Shown: positions 44,871 to 53,954, counted from the stretch's first letter. The stretch: 64,000 nucleotides of DNA from Verrucomicrobiaceae bacterium UBA7681 (GCA_002482965.1 DLGZ01000004.1:231580-295579); one strand, 5' to 3'. Numbers and translations are program-made. The notes: generated by a model not told the origin, from the sequence alone.

Positions 44871-46799
44871 CTACGGCGCTTGGAACAAGGGTTTAAAGAG
44901 AGGCTTCAAAAGCGCCGCGCCTTCCTCGGTGAGATGGTCGGTGTCAAAGTAGAGAACGTCGTCATTCCTCATGGCACCGTAAATTCCCCGGCTGTTGAGA
45001 AAGTACTCTGCGGGGTCCAGTACCGTGGCTCCCATCTGCGCCAGTTGTTCAAAGGTCTGCTCCAGCGGGGCGCGGGACTGCTGGTGCTGAGCCTTGGTGA
45101 TGCCCATGGATTCAAAGTCACCACCGCGCAAGGCGGTGATGGCTGCGAGGCGGGGCACGTCAAAGCCAGGTATGGGCACAGTTTTGAGCACGTAGACTTG
45201 AGCTCCGGAATTCATGATGGCACGAACCGTCTGGATGAGGTCATCTTTGAATTCAGCCGAGGCAGGATACAGGTCCCATCTGGCGACGATGATGACGTTC
45301 TTGATTTGCTGTTTGGCGACGAGCGCCACCACGCTTGCAGCGACTGCAGGAGACTTCTCAAGAAGGGAAACCCGGTGGGTGCTGACGTAATTCAGCACAG
45401 GTGCCGTCCCAGCATGGGCCACCAGAATGCCATGCTGCGAGAACTCCTTGCACAGAGTGTCCACTGCGGGAGCAATGGCCTTGGCATGGCTGTCTCCCCA
45501 GACCATAAGACTGACGGGTTTGTCGCTTTGGGTGGGGCCGAGATCGGTGAAGTGACCTGACAGCGTGCGTTCGGCACTGATGTCGTCCCAGAAGCCATCG
45601 TTTTGATCACCCATGGCAGCGTAGGCCAGGACCCTGGCAGAGAAGCGGGAGGGAATGCCCTTGGCGGCATCAATCAGGTACGAAAAAGCGCAAAAGACGA
45701 CCGTGACAATAGCGGCAAAGGCAAAAATCTGCCGGCGTGCTCCAAGCCACCTGCGGTGCCGAAAGGGCATCTCGAAAAACTTCCAGGAAAGGACCGCCAG
45801 CAGCAGGCTGGCTAAAAGCAGCAGGATGCGTATGCCAGCGCTCAATTCATAGGCAAACAGGTACTTGGAAAAAACCAGCAGGGGCCAGTGCCATAGATAC
45901 AAAGGGTATGACACCAGACCAATGAAGACCAAGGGTTTGAATGAAAGCAGCCGCCCGACGATCGAAGTTCGGGTCTCGCTGGAAGCAATGATCATGGCTG
46001 CGCCGAGGCAGGGAGCCAGCGCCGCCAGCCCCGGAAAGCGCGTGCTCTCATCATAAAACAAAACGGACCAGGCTATCAAACCCAGGCCGGCAAAGCCGCA
46101 GGTCTCGCCCACCGGTCTGCTGGCCGAAAAGCGTCCGCTGTAAATGGCCAGCAGCGCACCGATCAACAATTCCCAGGCGCGCGCTGGCAGCAGGTAGAAG
46201 GCCACACGCTGATTGTGCGAAGAATAACTCCAAACAATGGAGAGGATGAGGGATACAACTGCCCCCCCAAGAATCCAGCGCCTCCACGTGGCGGGCCTGA
46301 CGCGGATCACCAAGGTCAGCAGGAGGGGGAAGAGCAGATAAAACTGCTCCTCCACCGCCAATGACCAGGTGTGGAGAAGGGGTTTGGTTTCCACTCCCGG
46401 ATCGAAGTAGTTGCCGCCCTTCCAAAAGAAAAAGTTGGCGGCCATCAGCGCCTGAGCCATGACGGACTTCGCCAGAGTTTGGAAGTCTTCCGGCAGATCA
46501 AACAGCCAGCCCGCAGTCAGCACAGCCACCACCACCACACTCAGCGCGGGCATGATGCGCCGGATCCGCCGCTCCCAGAAATTGACCATGCTGAAGGTGC
46601 CCGCCGCGACTTCCTTGAGAATCAGCGACGAAATCACAAAGCCGGAAATGACAAAAAACACGTCAACTCCGACAAAGCCACCCGTGCAGCCCAGATGGGC
46701 ATGAAAGAGCAGCACCGGAAGTACCGCCAGCGCCCGCAGCCCGTCGACATCAGGCCGATATTTGAAGGACGATGTGCTGGCAGTTTCTATGGAAGGCAT
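44871..46799 (-). CDS. OafA/YrhL-type acyltransferase with SGNH domain
   Basis: A 642-residue polysaccharide O-acyltransferase. Residues about 12-370 form an acyltransferase-3 membrane domain with ten hydrophobic helices (YRPDVDGLRALAVLPVLLFHAHLGCTGGFVGVDVFFVISGFVISSLI). The C-terminal part holds an SGNH fold with GDSHAKAI and a catalytic-type DTDHLTEEGAALL. It should acylate a surface glycan at the membrane. Neighbours are unrelated; the 3' gap ahead of TetR is 220 bp. Confidence 0.92.
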   Translation of the reverse strand: MPSIETASTSSFKYRPDVDGLRALAVLPVLLFHAHLGCTGGFVGVDVFFVISGFVISSLILKEVAAGTFSMVNFWERRIRRIMPALSVVVVAVLTAGWLFDLPEDFQTLAKSVMAQALMAANFFFWKGGNYFDPGVETKPLLHTWSLAVEEQFYLLFPLLLTLVIRVRPATWRRWILGGAVVSLILSIVWSYSSHNQRVAFYLLPARAWELLIGALLAIYSGRFSASRPVGETCGFAGLGLIAWSVLFYDESTRFPGLAALAPCLGAAMIIASSETRTSIVGRLLSFKPLVFIGLVSYPLYLWHWPLLVFSKYLFAYELSAGIRILLLLASLLLAVLSWKFFEMPFRHRRWLGARRQIFAFAAIVTVVFCAFSYLIDAAKGIPSRFSARVLAYAAMGDQNDGFWDDISAERTLSGHFTDLGPTQSDKPVSLMVWGDSHAKAIAPAVDTLCKEFSQHGILVAHAGTAPVLNYVSTHRVSLLEKSPAVAASVVALVAKQQIKNVIIVARWDLYPASAEFKDDLIQTVRAIMNSGAQVYVLKTVPIPGFDVPRLAAITALRGGDFESMGITKAQHQQSRAPLEQTFEQLAQMGATVLDPAEYFLNSRGIYGAMRNDDVLYFDTDHLTEEGAALLKPLFKPLFQAP

Positions 46800-46988
46800 C
46801 TTGAAATAGGCAGGTAATCTGGAGGGACCTGACTACACCTTGGCATAAAGTTACGCACCTTTTTTCACGCACGCCTGCGTCTTTTGCCCACGCTGCTGCG
46901 TGCGTGTGCGGGGCATTCATCTGCGGTGCTAGTGGGCAGCATTGACTTCGGCGAAAACTCCGCGCGTCCTCCACGTTACAGCGCTCTC

Positions 46989-47660
46989 ATGATTACGCCT
47001 CTTCGTCTTGCCGCCCTGTGTTTTGCCTTCACCTTCATCGTCCTGCCATCCCATGCCCAGACCGGGGATGCAGACTACAAACCGGAACTGTTTCAGAGTT
47101 TGAAACTGGTTTACTCCGACAACTTCGACGGCCCGCTGAACACGGAGTTCTGGGAGGTGCGGCAGAGCACCACGTGGGCGGTCAAGGATGGTGTGCTAAC
47201 CGGCAGCCCTTCCTCGCAGGAGTTTCAGGACAAGAAGAAGGCTAGTGCTGATCCATCCCACGCGGGATACAAGCCAGTCATCTGGCTGCGCAAGGTGCCG
47301 GAGAATTTCGTCTGCGCCATGCGCGTGCGCTACGATGCGAAGGCCTACCAAAAAGGCTTTCCACTCTTCGACCTCGGCCACCACATCCACACGCTGAGCT
47401 TTGGCGAGAAGGCCACGACGCTGACCATTAAAAAGAAGGTGGAGACCCTTCCCGTGGAAGAGCCGCTCTTTGCGCTCAACCAATGGCATGATGTGGTCAT
47501 TGAGCTGAAGAAAGGCGCGATCCTCCTCAAGATCGATGGCAAGAAGCATGTCTTCGAAAGCAAGAACATCGACATGACCGGCCAGGCGCAGATTGACTTC
47601 AAAGCCGTCGATTTCGGCACCTGCCAGATTGAATCGGTAAGGCTGTGGGAAGGGAAGTGA
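46989..47660 (+). CDS. Secreted LamG/DUF1080-like protein
   Basis: A 223-residue exported protein (signal LRLAALCFAFTFIVLPSHAQ). The beta-sandwich core reads LVYSDNFDGPLNTEFWEVRQSTTWAVKDGVLTGSPSS, VIWLRKVPENFVCAMRVRYDAKAY, and VVIELKKGAILLKIDGKKHVFESKN, as in DUF1080-like proteins of PVC bacteria. A decayed copy of its first 75 bases lies at 44746. Possible glycan-related role. Confidence 0.8.
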   Translation: MITPLRLAALCFAFTFIVLPSHAQTGDADYKPELFQSLKLVYSDNFDGPLNTEFWEVRQSTTWAVKDGVLTGSPSSQEFQDKKKASADPSHAGYKPVIWLRKVPENFVCAMRVRYDAKAYQKGFPLFDLGHHIHTLSFGEKATTLTIKKKVETLPVEEPLFALNQWHDVVIELKKGAILLKIDGKKHVFESKNIDMTGQAQIDFKAVDFGTCQIESVRLWEGK

Positions 47661-47688
47661 GCACCGGTTTTTCTGCGGCGGTCCTATG

Positions 47689-48552
47689 TCAAAGAAAGCG
47701 CGCCAGGTGCCGCAGCTTTTCCGGATTCCAGATGCCATATACATTTCGCACGCGCTCGCCCATGAGGTCGAATGAATACGCGCCGTAGATTTGTCCGCTG
47801 GAAATCATGAGCATGCCGGGCTTGCCATTGACGGTGGCAAACCGGCAGGCCATGTCTGCGGGGAGCAGCCGTCGAATGCCGATCAGGAAGCGGCTCACGC
47901 GGTCAGCGTTGCGGATTGGCAGCCCCGCTGCTTTCACCTTCCCGCCACCGTCGCTATAGACTGTGACGTCCTCCATCAGCAGATCCAGCAATTGATCAAT
48001 CTCCCCCGTGGAGGTCGCATGGGCAAACTGCTCCACCACGCGCCGCGCCTGATCATTGGGTAGTTGTGGTGGGGCGGGATTGGCCAGCAGACTGGCCTTG
48101 GACCGGCGGATGATCTGGCGGCAGTTGGCTTCGCTTTTGCCGACGATGGCAGCCGTGTCCCCATAGCTGTAGTCAAAGACCTCGTGCAGGAGAAACACCG
48201 CGCGCTCCACCGGGCCGAGGGTTTCCAGCATCATCATGAAGGCCATGGTTAGCGAGTCAGTCAGATCTGCCAGATGATCCGGCAGGGTGTTCGCTGCCTC
48301 CACCAGCGGCTCGGGCAGCCACACGCCGTAATACTCCTCCCGCTCACGCCGTGCGGAGCGCAGTTGATCAATGCACAGCCGCGTGGTGGCGGAGACCAGC
48401 CATGCCTTAGGGGACTGAATCTCTGCCGCCTCCTTCTTTTGCCAGCGCAGCCACACCTCCTGCATCATGTCCTCCGCCTCAGACACGCGCCCGAGCATCC
48501 GGTAGGCAATGCCGAAGAGCGCTGGCCGGTGGCTGTTGAAAAGGTCGATCAA
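47689..48552 (-). CDS. ECF sigma factor, ECF41/SigJ-like with SnoaL tail
   Basis: A 287-residue factor. Sigma region 2 (LFGIAYRMLGRVSEAEDMMQEVWLRWQ) and region 4 (LGPVERAVFLLHEVFDYSYGDTAAIVGKSEANCRQIIRRSKASL) are clear, and the C-terminal 110 residues fit a SnoaL-like domain typical of ECF41. In that group the tail modulates activity and targets usually include a carboxymuconolactone decarboxylase or similar; none is adjacent, but a cupin gene is. Likely autoregulated. Confidence 0.9.
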   Translation of the reverse strand: MIDLFNSHRPALFGIAYRMLGRVSEAEDMMQEVWLRWQKKEAAEIQSPKAWLVSATTRLCIDQLRSARREREEYYGVWLPEPLVEAANTLPDHLADLTDSLTMAFMMMLETLGPVERAVFLLHEVFDYSYGDTAAIVGKSEANCRQIIRRSKASLLANPAPPQLPNDQARRVVEQFAHATSTGEIDQLLDLLMEDVTVYSDGGGKVKAAGLPIRNADRVSRFLIGIRRLLPADMACRFATVNGKPGMLMISSGQIYGAYSFDLMGERVRNVYGIWNPEKLRHLARFL

Positions 48553-48609
48553 GGTCGTCGCAGGTGGGGATGTCTTCTGGCCGTGGCTGTTCTTTCTGTC
48601 GAATGGGAT

Positions 48610-48637
48610 TGCCCCGGACAGTCATCCGTCCGGGGCA
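48610..48637. terminator. Hairpin between the sigma gene and upstream cupin gene
   Basis: GCCCCGGAC and GTCCGGGGC pair perfectly around an 8-base loop, with an extra T-A pair outside. It lies between two minus-strand genes and has no clear T-run, so it may be an attenuator or processing site. Confidence 0.45.
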
Positions 48638-48660
48638 GTCCGCGAGGCAAGCCGTGTTCT

Positions 48661-49074
48661 TTACTTGCCGTGTTCGTCCACCGGCGTTGAAAGCGGTGCG
48701 CCCTTCGGGTTTTCCACGAAGGCGATGATTATCGTCTTTTCCGCGCCAGGATTTTTGCCAACGATGTGAACACTGCCAGCAGGCTCAAAGAAGACATCGC
48801 CCGCCTTCAGCTTGAGCAGTGGTCCGCCTTTGATCTGAAACTCAAACAGGCCCTGCTGAACGTAGCCCGTCACCATGCCGGGATGCACGTGCGGGGGCGC
48901 TGCCACGCCGGGTTGCAGCTCGATGCGTTTGACCACGATCTCCTTGTCCTTCAGCTCGGGATGATCCTGCTTGAAGATCTCCGTGATCGTCACCGGCGGT
49001 TCGTCGGCAGGGAGGATGGAAAGCGAAAGGGTGAGTGAGGCGAGGAGGGTGGCGAGGATGCGCGATGTTTTCAT
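48661..49074 (-). CDS. Secreted cupin-domain protein
   Basis: A 137-residue exported protein (signal MKTSRILATLLASLTLSLSILPA), start at the ATG at 49074. The cupin metal motif appears as VAAPPHVHPGMVTGYVQQGLFEFQIKGGPLLKLKAGDVFFEPAGSVHIV. Enzyme or binding role unknown. Located upstream of the ECF sigma gene, possibly functionally linked. Confidence 0.8.
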   Translation of the reverse strand: MKTSRILATLLASLTLSLSILPADEPPVTITEIFKQDHPELKDKEIVVKRIELQPGVAAPPHVHPGMVTGYVQQGLFEFQIKGGPLLKLKAGDVFFEPAGSVHIVGKNPGAEKTIIIAFVENPKGAPLSTPVDEHGK

Positions 49075-49238
49075 GGGTAGGTTTGGGTTGGGGAGTTTTC
49101 CCTTCACCAGTCCAGACGAATGAGTCCTCGGTTTTGTGACACCGGCTGAAACAATCTGTCAATTTCCTCATGCCGAGTCGCGGCAGAAAGCAGCCCGGTT
49201 GTGCTGCAAGTGGAGTTCTGCATGACATGCTGTCCCTC

Positions 49239-49269
49239 ACCCGTTGCAGCGCAACGGGGGCCACTTAGG
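49239..49269. repeat. REP-like palindrome (GTGG type) with degenerate partner
   Basis: CCCGTTGC and GCAACGGG pair around AGC; on the minus strand the sequence is preceded by AAGTGGC, the GTRG-type flank typical of bacterial REP elements. A second degenerate dyad (GCAGC...GCTGC) lies about 50 bp to the left at 49187-49206. Confidence 0.55.
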
Positions 49270-49278
49270 CCTGTCTGA

Positions 49279-49764
49279 CTACACGCCGGCACCGGTCACC
49301 TGCAGCAGATGCACTTGGAAAATGAGATCGCTGTTGGCCGGGATGTCACCCATGGACTGGGGGCCGTAGCCGAGATTGGCAGGTATGTAGATCAGCCATT
49401 GGTCGCCGGGCTTCATGAGCTGCAGCGCCTCTGTCCAGCCGGGGATCACCTGGTTGACGCCAAAGGTGGCGGGGGCACCGCGTTCGTAAGAGCTGTCAAA
49501 CACCGTGCCATTGGTCAGCGTGCCCTTGTAGTGCACCGTGGCGGAGTCATAGAGCGAGGGTGAGCGACCACCTGCAGGCCCGGACGCCAGCACCTTGTAG
49601 CGCAGCCCGCTCGGGGTGGAGATCATGCCGTCCGTTGAAGGATTGGCATTCATGGCCGGATTGGCAGCGGCTTGTGGTGCTGGTGCGGGTTTGGTGCTCT
49701 CGCAGCTGGTCATCAGGAGCAGCAGCGTGGTGGACAGGGAGAGGGGCAAAGAAATGCGTTTCAT
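49279..49764 (-). CDS. FKBP-type peptidyl-prolyl isomerase lipoprotein
   Basis: A 161-residue exported lipoprotein with lipobox in LLLLMTSCES (Cys near 21), start at the ATG at 49764. The FKBP core is complete: VHYKGTLTNGTVFDSSYERGAPATFGVNQVIPGWTEALQLMKPGDQWLIYIPANLGYG...IPANSDLIFQVHLLQV. It catalyses proline isomerisation during folding of envelope proteins, on the periplasmic face. Confidence 0.93.
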   Translation of the reverse strand: MKRISLPLSLSTTLLLLMTSCESTKPAPAPQAAANPAMNANPSTDGMISTPSGLRYKVLASGPAGGRSPSLYDSATVHYKGTLTNGTVFDSSYERGAPATFGVNQVIPGWTEALQLMKPGDQWLIYIPANLGYGPQSMGDIPANSDLIFQVHLLQVTGAGV

Positions 49765-50196
49765 GGTGACTGCGGTGAGTTGGGTGGTGCAGGGCCTCGG
49801 TTGGGGTGGGACCCGTGGTGCTGGAAAATGTGGGCAGTAAACGGCAGGAGCGCAACCGGGATGCGTGGTGCTGCAAGGAGATGCGAGACGGGGAAGGGTG
49901 CAGGGGGTGCTCACGCTGCGTGGTCTCAAACCTCGCCCGTTTTTGGGGAGGTTTTGGCGGTTTTGGCAGTTCGTTTTACAGGGGAGACTATTTTTTCACA
50001 GCGGTATTTGGGCGGGGGAGTGATCCAAGGGCATGCTCAATGCGAGACTCCAGGGATGCGTTCATAGAGAGAGTGTAATTAAATACCAGTCCATGCTATT
50101 TAGTAACCGTCCACTTGCCCTTTTCCATTCTTGGTTCCTCCCTTGGACATCCCACCATGGATTGGTCAGAAGGTGTGGAAGGGGGGGAGCCACCTC
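49765..50196. other. Gene-free stretch carrying one arm of an inverted repeat
   Basis: No convincing gene is present. Its main element is a 23-base segment (49950-49972) that recurs exactly in inverted orientation at 51197-51219, followed in both copies by an A/T-rich stretch. Confidence 0.6.
49950..49972. repeat. Left arm of an inverted repeat flanking mtfA
   Basis: A 23-base segment containing GTTTTGGCGGTTTTGGCAGT; its reverse complement is at 51197-51219 on the far side of mtfA, with similar A/T-rich sequence beyond both. Confidence 0.8.
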
Positions 50197-50973
50197 TCAC
50201 CCCATCCACTCCCGTGGGTCCAGATGGTAATACCTGGCCAGCTCCGCGTACATTTCTGGCCTCTCATCAAACAGCTTCTGCGGTTTTTCGAAGAAGGTCT
50301 CCGTAGCCACGGCGAAGAACTCGGCGGGGTTCGTCGCCCCATAGGCATCCAGCACGGTCTTCTTGCCCTCCTCCGTGCGTTGCAGGAAGTCGGCGTAGTT
50401 GTCATGGAACACGTGCGACCACCTGCGGTAGGCCCCGCTGCTGGGCAGGGCAGGGGCTCCGTCGGTCGGGCCGTCCTCGTGGTCCAGCTGATGGGCAAAC
50501 TCATGGAAGGTCACGTTGTCGCCATTAGCAATGTAGCGTGCCCCCTGGGTCACGGAGTCCCAGGCCAGCACCACCGTGCCCCAGTGGGAGGATTCCCCCA
50601 GCCGGTACACCTCGCCCTCGCTGACGATGCCGTGGGCATCCATGCGCTTGCTCACCGAACTGAAGGTGGTGGGGTAAAGGTACACCGCACTCAGCTTCGG
50701 GTAGGGCCTTCCCTCGCGCTGGACCACCAGCAGGCAGGCCTGCGCTGCCACCGTGAGTATCATGTCCTCCTTCAGCTCCAGCCCGCCACAGCCCTCAAAG
50801 CGGATCGTCGAGATGAACTGGGCGATCCTCTCGTGAAGCCGCAGCCGCAGTTCCTCCGGCAGCCTGGCATACAGCGGTACGTTCTTCTCCAGCAATGCGA
50901 TCCATTCCTCCTGGAACACCACCGTCTCCTGCGTCTCCCCACCAAACAGAGCCTTCAGTTTCTCCCAGATCAT
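50197..50973 (-). CDS. mtfA: MtfA-type zinc peptidase (M90)
   Basis: A 258-residue metallopeptidase of the Mlc-titration-factor family, start at the ATG at 50973. The zinc motif is HEFAHQLD (HExxH), with a downstream Glu in NPAEFFAVATETFFEKP. ARYIANGDNVTFHEF and WSHVFHDNYADF are typical. E. coli MtfA binds the repressor Mlc; no Mlc homologue is seen here. Bounded by an inverted repeat. Confidence 0.9.
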   Translation of the reverse strand: MIWEKLKALFGGETQETVVFQEEWIALLEKNVPLYARLPEELRLRLHERIAQFISTIRFEGCGGLELKEDMILTVAAQACLLVVQREGRPYPKLSAVYLYPTTFSSVSKRMDAHGIVSEGEVYRLGESSHWGTVVLAWDSVTQGARYIANGDNVTFHEFAHQLDHEDGPTDGAPALPSSGAYRRWSHVFHDNYADFLQRTEEGKKTVLDAYGATNPAEFFAVATETFFEKPQKLFDERPEMYAELARYYHLDPREWMG

Positions 50974-51030
50974 GGAGCGGAGGGTAATGCATTCGGACTG
51001 CTGTGCCAGAGCATTCGCAGGCAGGAAAGA

Positions 51031-51143
51031 GTAGCCCTGTTCCTGTGGAACAGGCAAGCGCGCCGCAATGGCAAGCAGTGGGAGACCATTGTGAAATGTG
51101 GGCGATGCGCAGCCGTTCCTTGTTGCGCAGCAACAAGGCTACT
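51031..51143. repeat. BIME-like pair of REP palindromes
   Basis: A plus-oriented unit GTAGCCCTGTTCCTGTGGAA (stem CCTGTTCC/GGAACAGG) faces a minus-oriented unit with stem CCTTGTTGC/GCAACAAGG and flanking AGTAGCC read on the minus strand. The pair of inverted GTAG-hairpins about 65 bp apart is the hallmark of REP/BIME elements mobilised by RAYT transposases elsewhere in genomes. Confidence 0.6.
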
Positions 51144-51196
51144 TTAGGCAAACCTCCCGACTTCCCGTCACGAAAAAAATCTCACCATGCCAGAAT

Positions 51197-51219
51197 GAAC
51201 TGCCAAAACCGCCAAAACC
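51197..51219. repeat. Right arm of the inverted repeat flanking mtfA
   Basis: Exact reverse complement of 49950-49972. It lies between the BIME and the metallophosphoesterase start. Confidence 0.8.
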
Positions 51220-51283
51220 CCGTTTCGTCGGTGCTATTTTACGATCGCCACCGCCTCCCGTTTCCTGTACCCTCTCATCCACC

Positions 51284-52198
51284 ATGCCTGTCCATCTCCC
51301 CACCCCATCCCGGCGCACGTTCCTGACCCAGCTCGGCGGAGCGGTGGTCTGTGCTCCGGCACTCCACGCGGCAGATGAGCAGCGGGTGGACCCGGACAGC
51401 ATCGCCATTCTCAACGACACGCACATCGCCGCAGGGCATACGGCCAATGCGCCCATCCCCACGCACCTGCGGGAGACGGTGGCCTGGCTCGTTGCGCAGG
51501 AGCGGCGGCCTGCAGCCGTCATCATCAATGGCGATCTCGCCTTGAGTAACGGCCGGCCCGGCGACTACGAGCACTTCGTGCGGCTCATCGCCCCGCTGCG
51601 GGAGGCCGGCATGCCCGTGCACCTCACCCTGGGCAATCACGACGACCGCGAGGTGTTTTATCAGGTGCTGCAGGCTGAGAAATCAGCGGCCCCGCCCGTG
51701 GTGTCGCGCCACGTCGGCGTCGTCTCCTTGGCCAAGGGCAATCTCTTCCTGCTCGACTCGCTCAAAACCGTGGGCCCCCGCGTCGTCGCGCAGGGCCTGC
51801 TCGGCCCCGAGCAGCTCGACTGGCTGGGCCGCATGCTGGATGCGCAACCTGGCAAGCCCGCGCTCATCTTCGCTCATCACAATCCCCGCCTCGGCGGCGA
51901 GGAGCGGCATTTCCCCGGCGGCCTGGAAGACTCCGAGCCTCTATGGGACCTCCTCGTCTCACGCCCGCAGGTGAAGGCTTATATCCACGGCCACATTCAT
52001 CATCGGGATCACTTCCAGCATCGCGGCATCCACATCTTCAATACCCCCGCCACTTCCTACGTCTCCAATCCCACCGCCAGCACCACCGGCTGGACGATGG
52101 CGCAGCTCACCGACCAAGGCGCGGAATTCACCACGCTGACGCATGAGAAAACGAATGTGTGGAATGGAAAGGTGGAGAAGGCGGCGTGGCGGGCTTAG
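51284..52198 (+). CDS. Tat-exported calcineurin-like metallophosphoesterase
   Basis: A 304-residue hydrolase with twin-Arg leader (SRRTFLTQLGGAVVCAPALHA). Metal motifs in order are ILNDTHIA, VIINGDLAL, LTLGNHDDRE, LIFAHHNPRLGG and YIHGHIHHRD, the complete calcineurin-like set. Likely acts on phosphodiesters or nucleotides in the periplasm. Start at 51284; upstream in-frame ATG at 51098 lacks a signal. Confidence 0.93.
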   Translation: MPVHLPTPSRRTFLTQLGGAVVCAPALHAADEQRVDPDSIAILNDTHIAAGHTANAPIPTHLRETVAWLVAQERRPAAVIINGDLALSNGRPGDYEHFVRLIAPLREAGMPVHLTLGNHDDREVFYQVLQAEKSAAPPVVSRHVGVVSLAKGNLFLLDSLKTVGPRVVAQGLLGPEQLDWLGRMLDAQPGKPALIFAHHNPRLGGEERHFPGGLEDSEPLWDLLVSRPQVKAYIHGHIHHRDHFQHRGIHIFNTPATSYVSNPTASTTGWTMAQLTDQGAEFTTLTHEKTNVWNGKVEKAAWRA

Positions 52199-52265
52199 GC
52201 TCTGCTTCCAGAGGCGGAAGTCACCCCAAGTTTCATGATGAAGGCTGAGCGGGGTGCGTGGCGGT

Positions 52266-52577
52266 TCATTCCCCGGATACTTGCATCAATGGTCCCACGT
52301 GCACGGAGCCTTTTTGCTCACCGGAGTGACGCACGGCCTGGGCGTGGTAGTAGGTGTTGCTTGCCATGCTCTGGTGATCGTAAAGGAAGGGTGTGTAAAG
52401 GTCTGGACTGTACTGCTGCAGGGCGACGCCATTGTTCATAATAAGAGGACCAACAACTCCCGGCGCGGATTTGAGCACCGTTCCGGTTTGGACCATCTGG
52501 ATCTTGGGTGGATGAGCGCAGGCGGAGAGGCTGGCGGCGAGACCGGTCAGAGCGAGTAGCATAAGATGATGTTTCAT
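52266..52577 (-). CDS. Small lipoprotein, paralogue A
   Basis: A 103-residue lipoprotein with lipobox (ALTGLAASLSACA, Cys at 20). Shared with the paralogue at 56017 are ALTGLAA...SACA, NNGVALQQYSP-x-LYTPF-x-YDH and YYHAQA-x-RHG-type segments. No known domain. The conserved upstream block begins 36 bp 5' of its ATG. Confidence 0.7.
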   Translation of the reverse strand: MKHHLMLLALTGLAASLSACAHPPKIQMVQTGTVLKSAPGVVGPLIMNNGVALQQYSPDLYTPFLYDHQSMASNTYYHAQAVRHSGEQKGSVHVGPLMQVSGE

Positions 52578-52613
52578 GGTGGTAGGTGGTGAGGTGTTGT
52601 AGATGGAGGTTTA

Positions 52614-52650
52614 GACACTCATTTCTAACAATTGACTCAAAAGGATCGAA
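52614..52650 (-). promoter_or_regulatory. Conserved upstream element of lipoprotein A
   Basis: On the minus strand a block beginning TTCGATC and ending TTGTTAGAAATGAGTGTC is shared almost exactly with the paralogue. Read as sigma-70 it gives TTCGAT, 17 bp, TAGAAA. Confidence 0.5.
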
Positions 52651-52812
52651 CCCAAACCCAAGAAAGAACGTCTTCACGCCCCCGAAAACAAGGTCAGGGA
52701 CTCCATTACGGCCATATGCCTGGCTGCCTATGTGATCCTAGCTCACGACTATCCACCGCCTGCTGACTGGGGCCTCAGTCCGGGGTTGCACCTTTGCATA
52801 AAGGGCGCGCTG

Positions 52813-53391
52813 TCAATTTTCAGCTCCTGCGCCTCTCCTCTCCGTCTCCCGGTTCATCACCTCGCTGAAATGTTGGGTGACGCATTTCGGACAGATGCCA
52901 TGGGTGAATTGGGCCTCGGATCGTGAGGTGACGTATTCTTCAATCTTCTGCCATTCTCCATTTTCGTCCTGAATGTCTTTGCAATAGGCGCACGTCGGCA
53001 GAAGCCCCTCAAGCGTGCGGACGCGGGCGCGCAGGGCCTGGGTCTGCGCAGACAGCTTGCCGCACAGAAAAGTGATGAAGAGCAGGATCGCGACCCGCAG
53101 GATGCCATTGATGATGGCGACGGGCAGCGCATACGGAATACCCCAGGCATACTGGATGCTGAACCGAATGAGGCACAGGACGGCCCCCAGCCACAGGCCG
53201 GTGCGGAGGCCGCAGTTCCACGCCATCAGCGCGACTGGAATCACAAACAGGACGGGAAAGAAGACAACAGGACCCGCCAGGAAGTCGCAGCAGGCCATCA
53301 GCAGGGCAATGCAAAACAGCACCCGCCAATCGTTCCATGGATACCTCTCGAAAAAGTATTCAGACGGAGGTTGAGGGGGAGGTCCATTCAT
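52813..53391 (-). CDS. Three-helix membrane protein with C-terminal four-Cys domain
   Basis: A 192-residue protein. Three to four hydrophobic helices (FCIALLMACCDFLAGPVVFFPVLFVIPVALMAW, FSIQYAWGIPYALPVAIINGILRVAILLFITFLCG) precede a cytosolic helix and a CAYCKDIQDENGEWQKIEEYV...FTHGICPKC domain. This CxYC...CPxC tail is also seen at the ends of many PAS/GAF sensor proteins and probably binds zinc. Role unknown, likely signalling. Confidence 0.7.
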   Translation of the reverse strand: MNGPPPQPPSEYFFERYPWNDWRVLFCIALLMACCDFLAGPVVFFPVLFVIPVALMAWNCGLRTGLWLGAVLCLIRFSIQYAWGIPYALPVAIINGILRVAILLFITFLCGKLSAQTQALRARVRTLEGLLPTCAYCKDIQDENGEWQKIEEYVTSRSEAQFTHGICPKCVTQHFSEVMNRETERRGAGAEN

Positions 53392-53954
53392 GGCTTGGGC
53401 CGCTTAAGAAGCAACGGAATAGGTGCTGCACAAGAGCAGAGTCACGCAGGTGACTATGAATCAGTGACTAAGGGAGGGCTGTGGATTTCCATCGGGGAAC
53501 CACGGCGGGTGAAGATTTTATGAACGCGAATGTTTGCGAATGGTTGTGAGTTTTCGCGAAAATCTAGGATTCACAGCCATCCCATGAGCAGTTCCGAATG
53601 TGGCACCGCACGCCAAAGGGCCTCCGAGCCCGCAGCAGGTCGCAACCACGCAACGGGCAGCGTTTCACTCCAAACACCGCCAACACGAGGGGCTTCGGCG
53701 GAGAAAAAGAGAGGGATGCAGGGACGCAGCGGTGCTGTGCGTGGTTGGCCGAGTGCTGCAGACTCGGAGATCCGCGTGCCTCAGCCTGCATTCCAATCAT
53801 GCCGAAACCTACCACCATTCGGTCCCCCTTCCTGGACTTAGTTTCTGACGTACTCTGCCTTCCACCTTTAAGCCTTAGGGCAGGGTTAGTACCCATGGAA
53901 TGCCCCACCGCCACACGCTAGCCTGAATCATCGACTCGCCCGCATCTTACCCCC
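53392..53954. other. Gene-free 563-bp stretch
   Basis: No supported gene. Short AT-rich patches occur near 53515-53575 (TTTCGCGAAAAT) and the rest is GC-rich without good coding frames. It may hold the promoter of the OmpA gene at 53955. Confidence 0.4.

Noticed and set aside
50131..51147. 338-aa plus-strand open frame
   Set aside because: Antisense shadow of mtfA, which has a clear zinc motif.
52630..52655. T-arm-like GGTTCGATCC on the minus strand
   Set aside because: No acceptor or anticodon stem around it, and the same position in the paralogous block reads differently, so it is not a tRNA.
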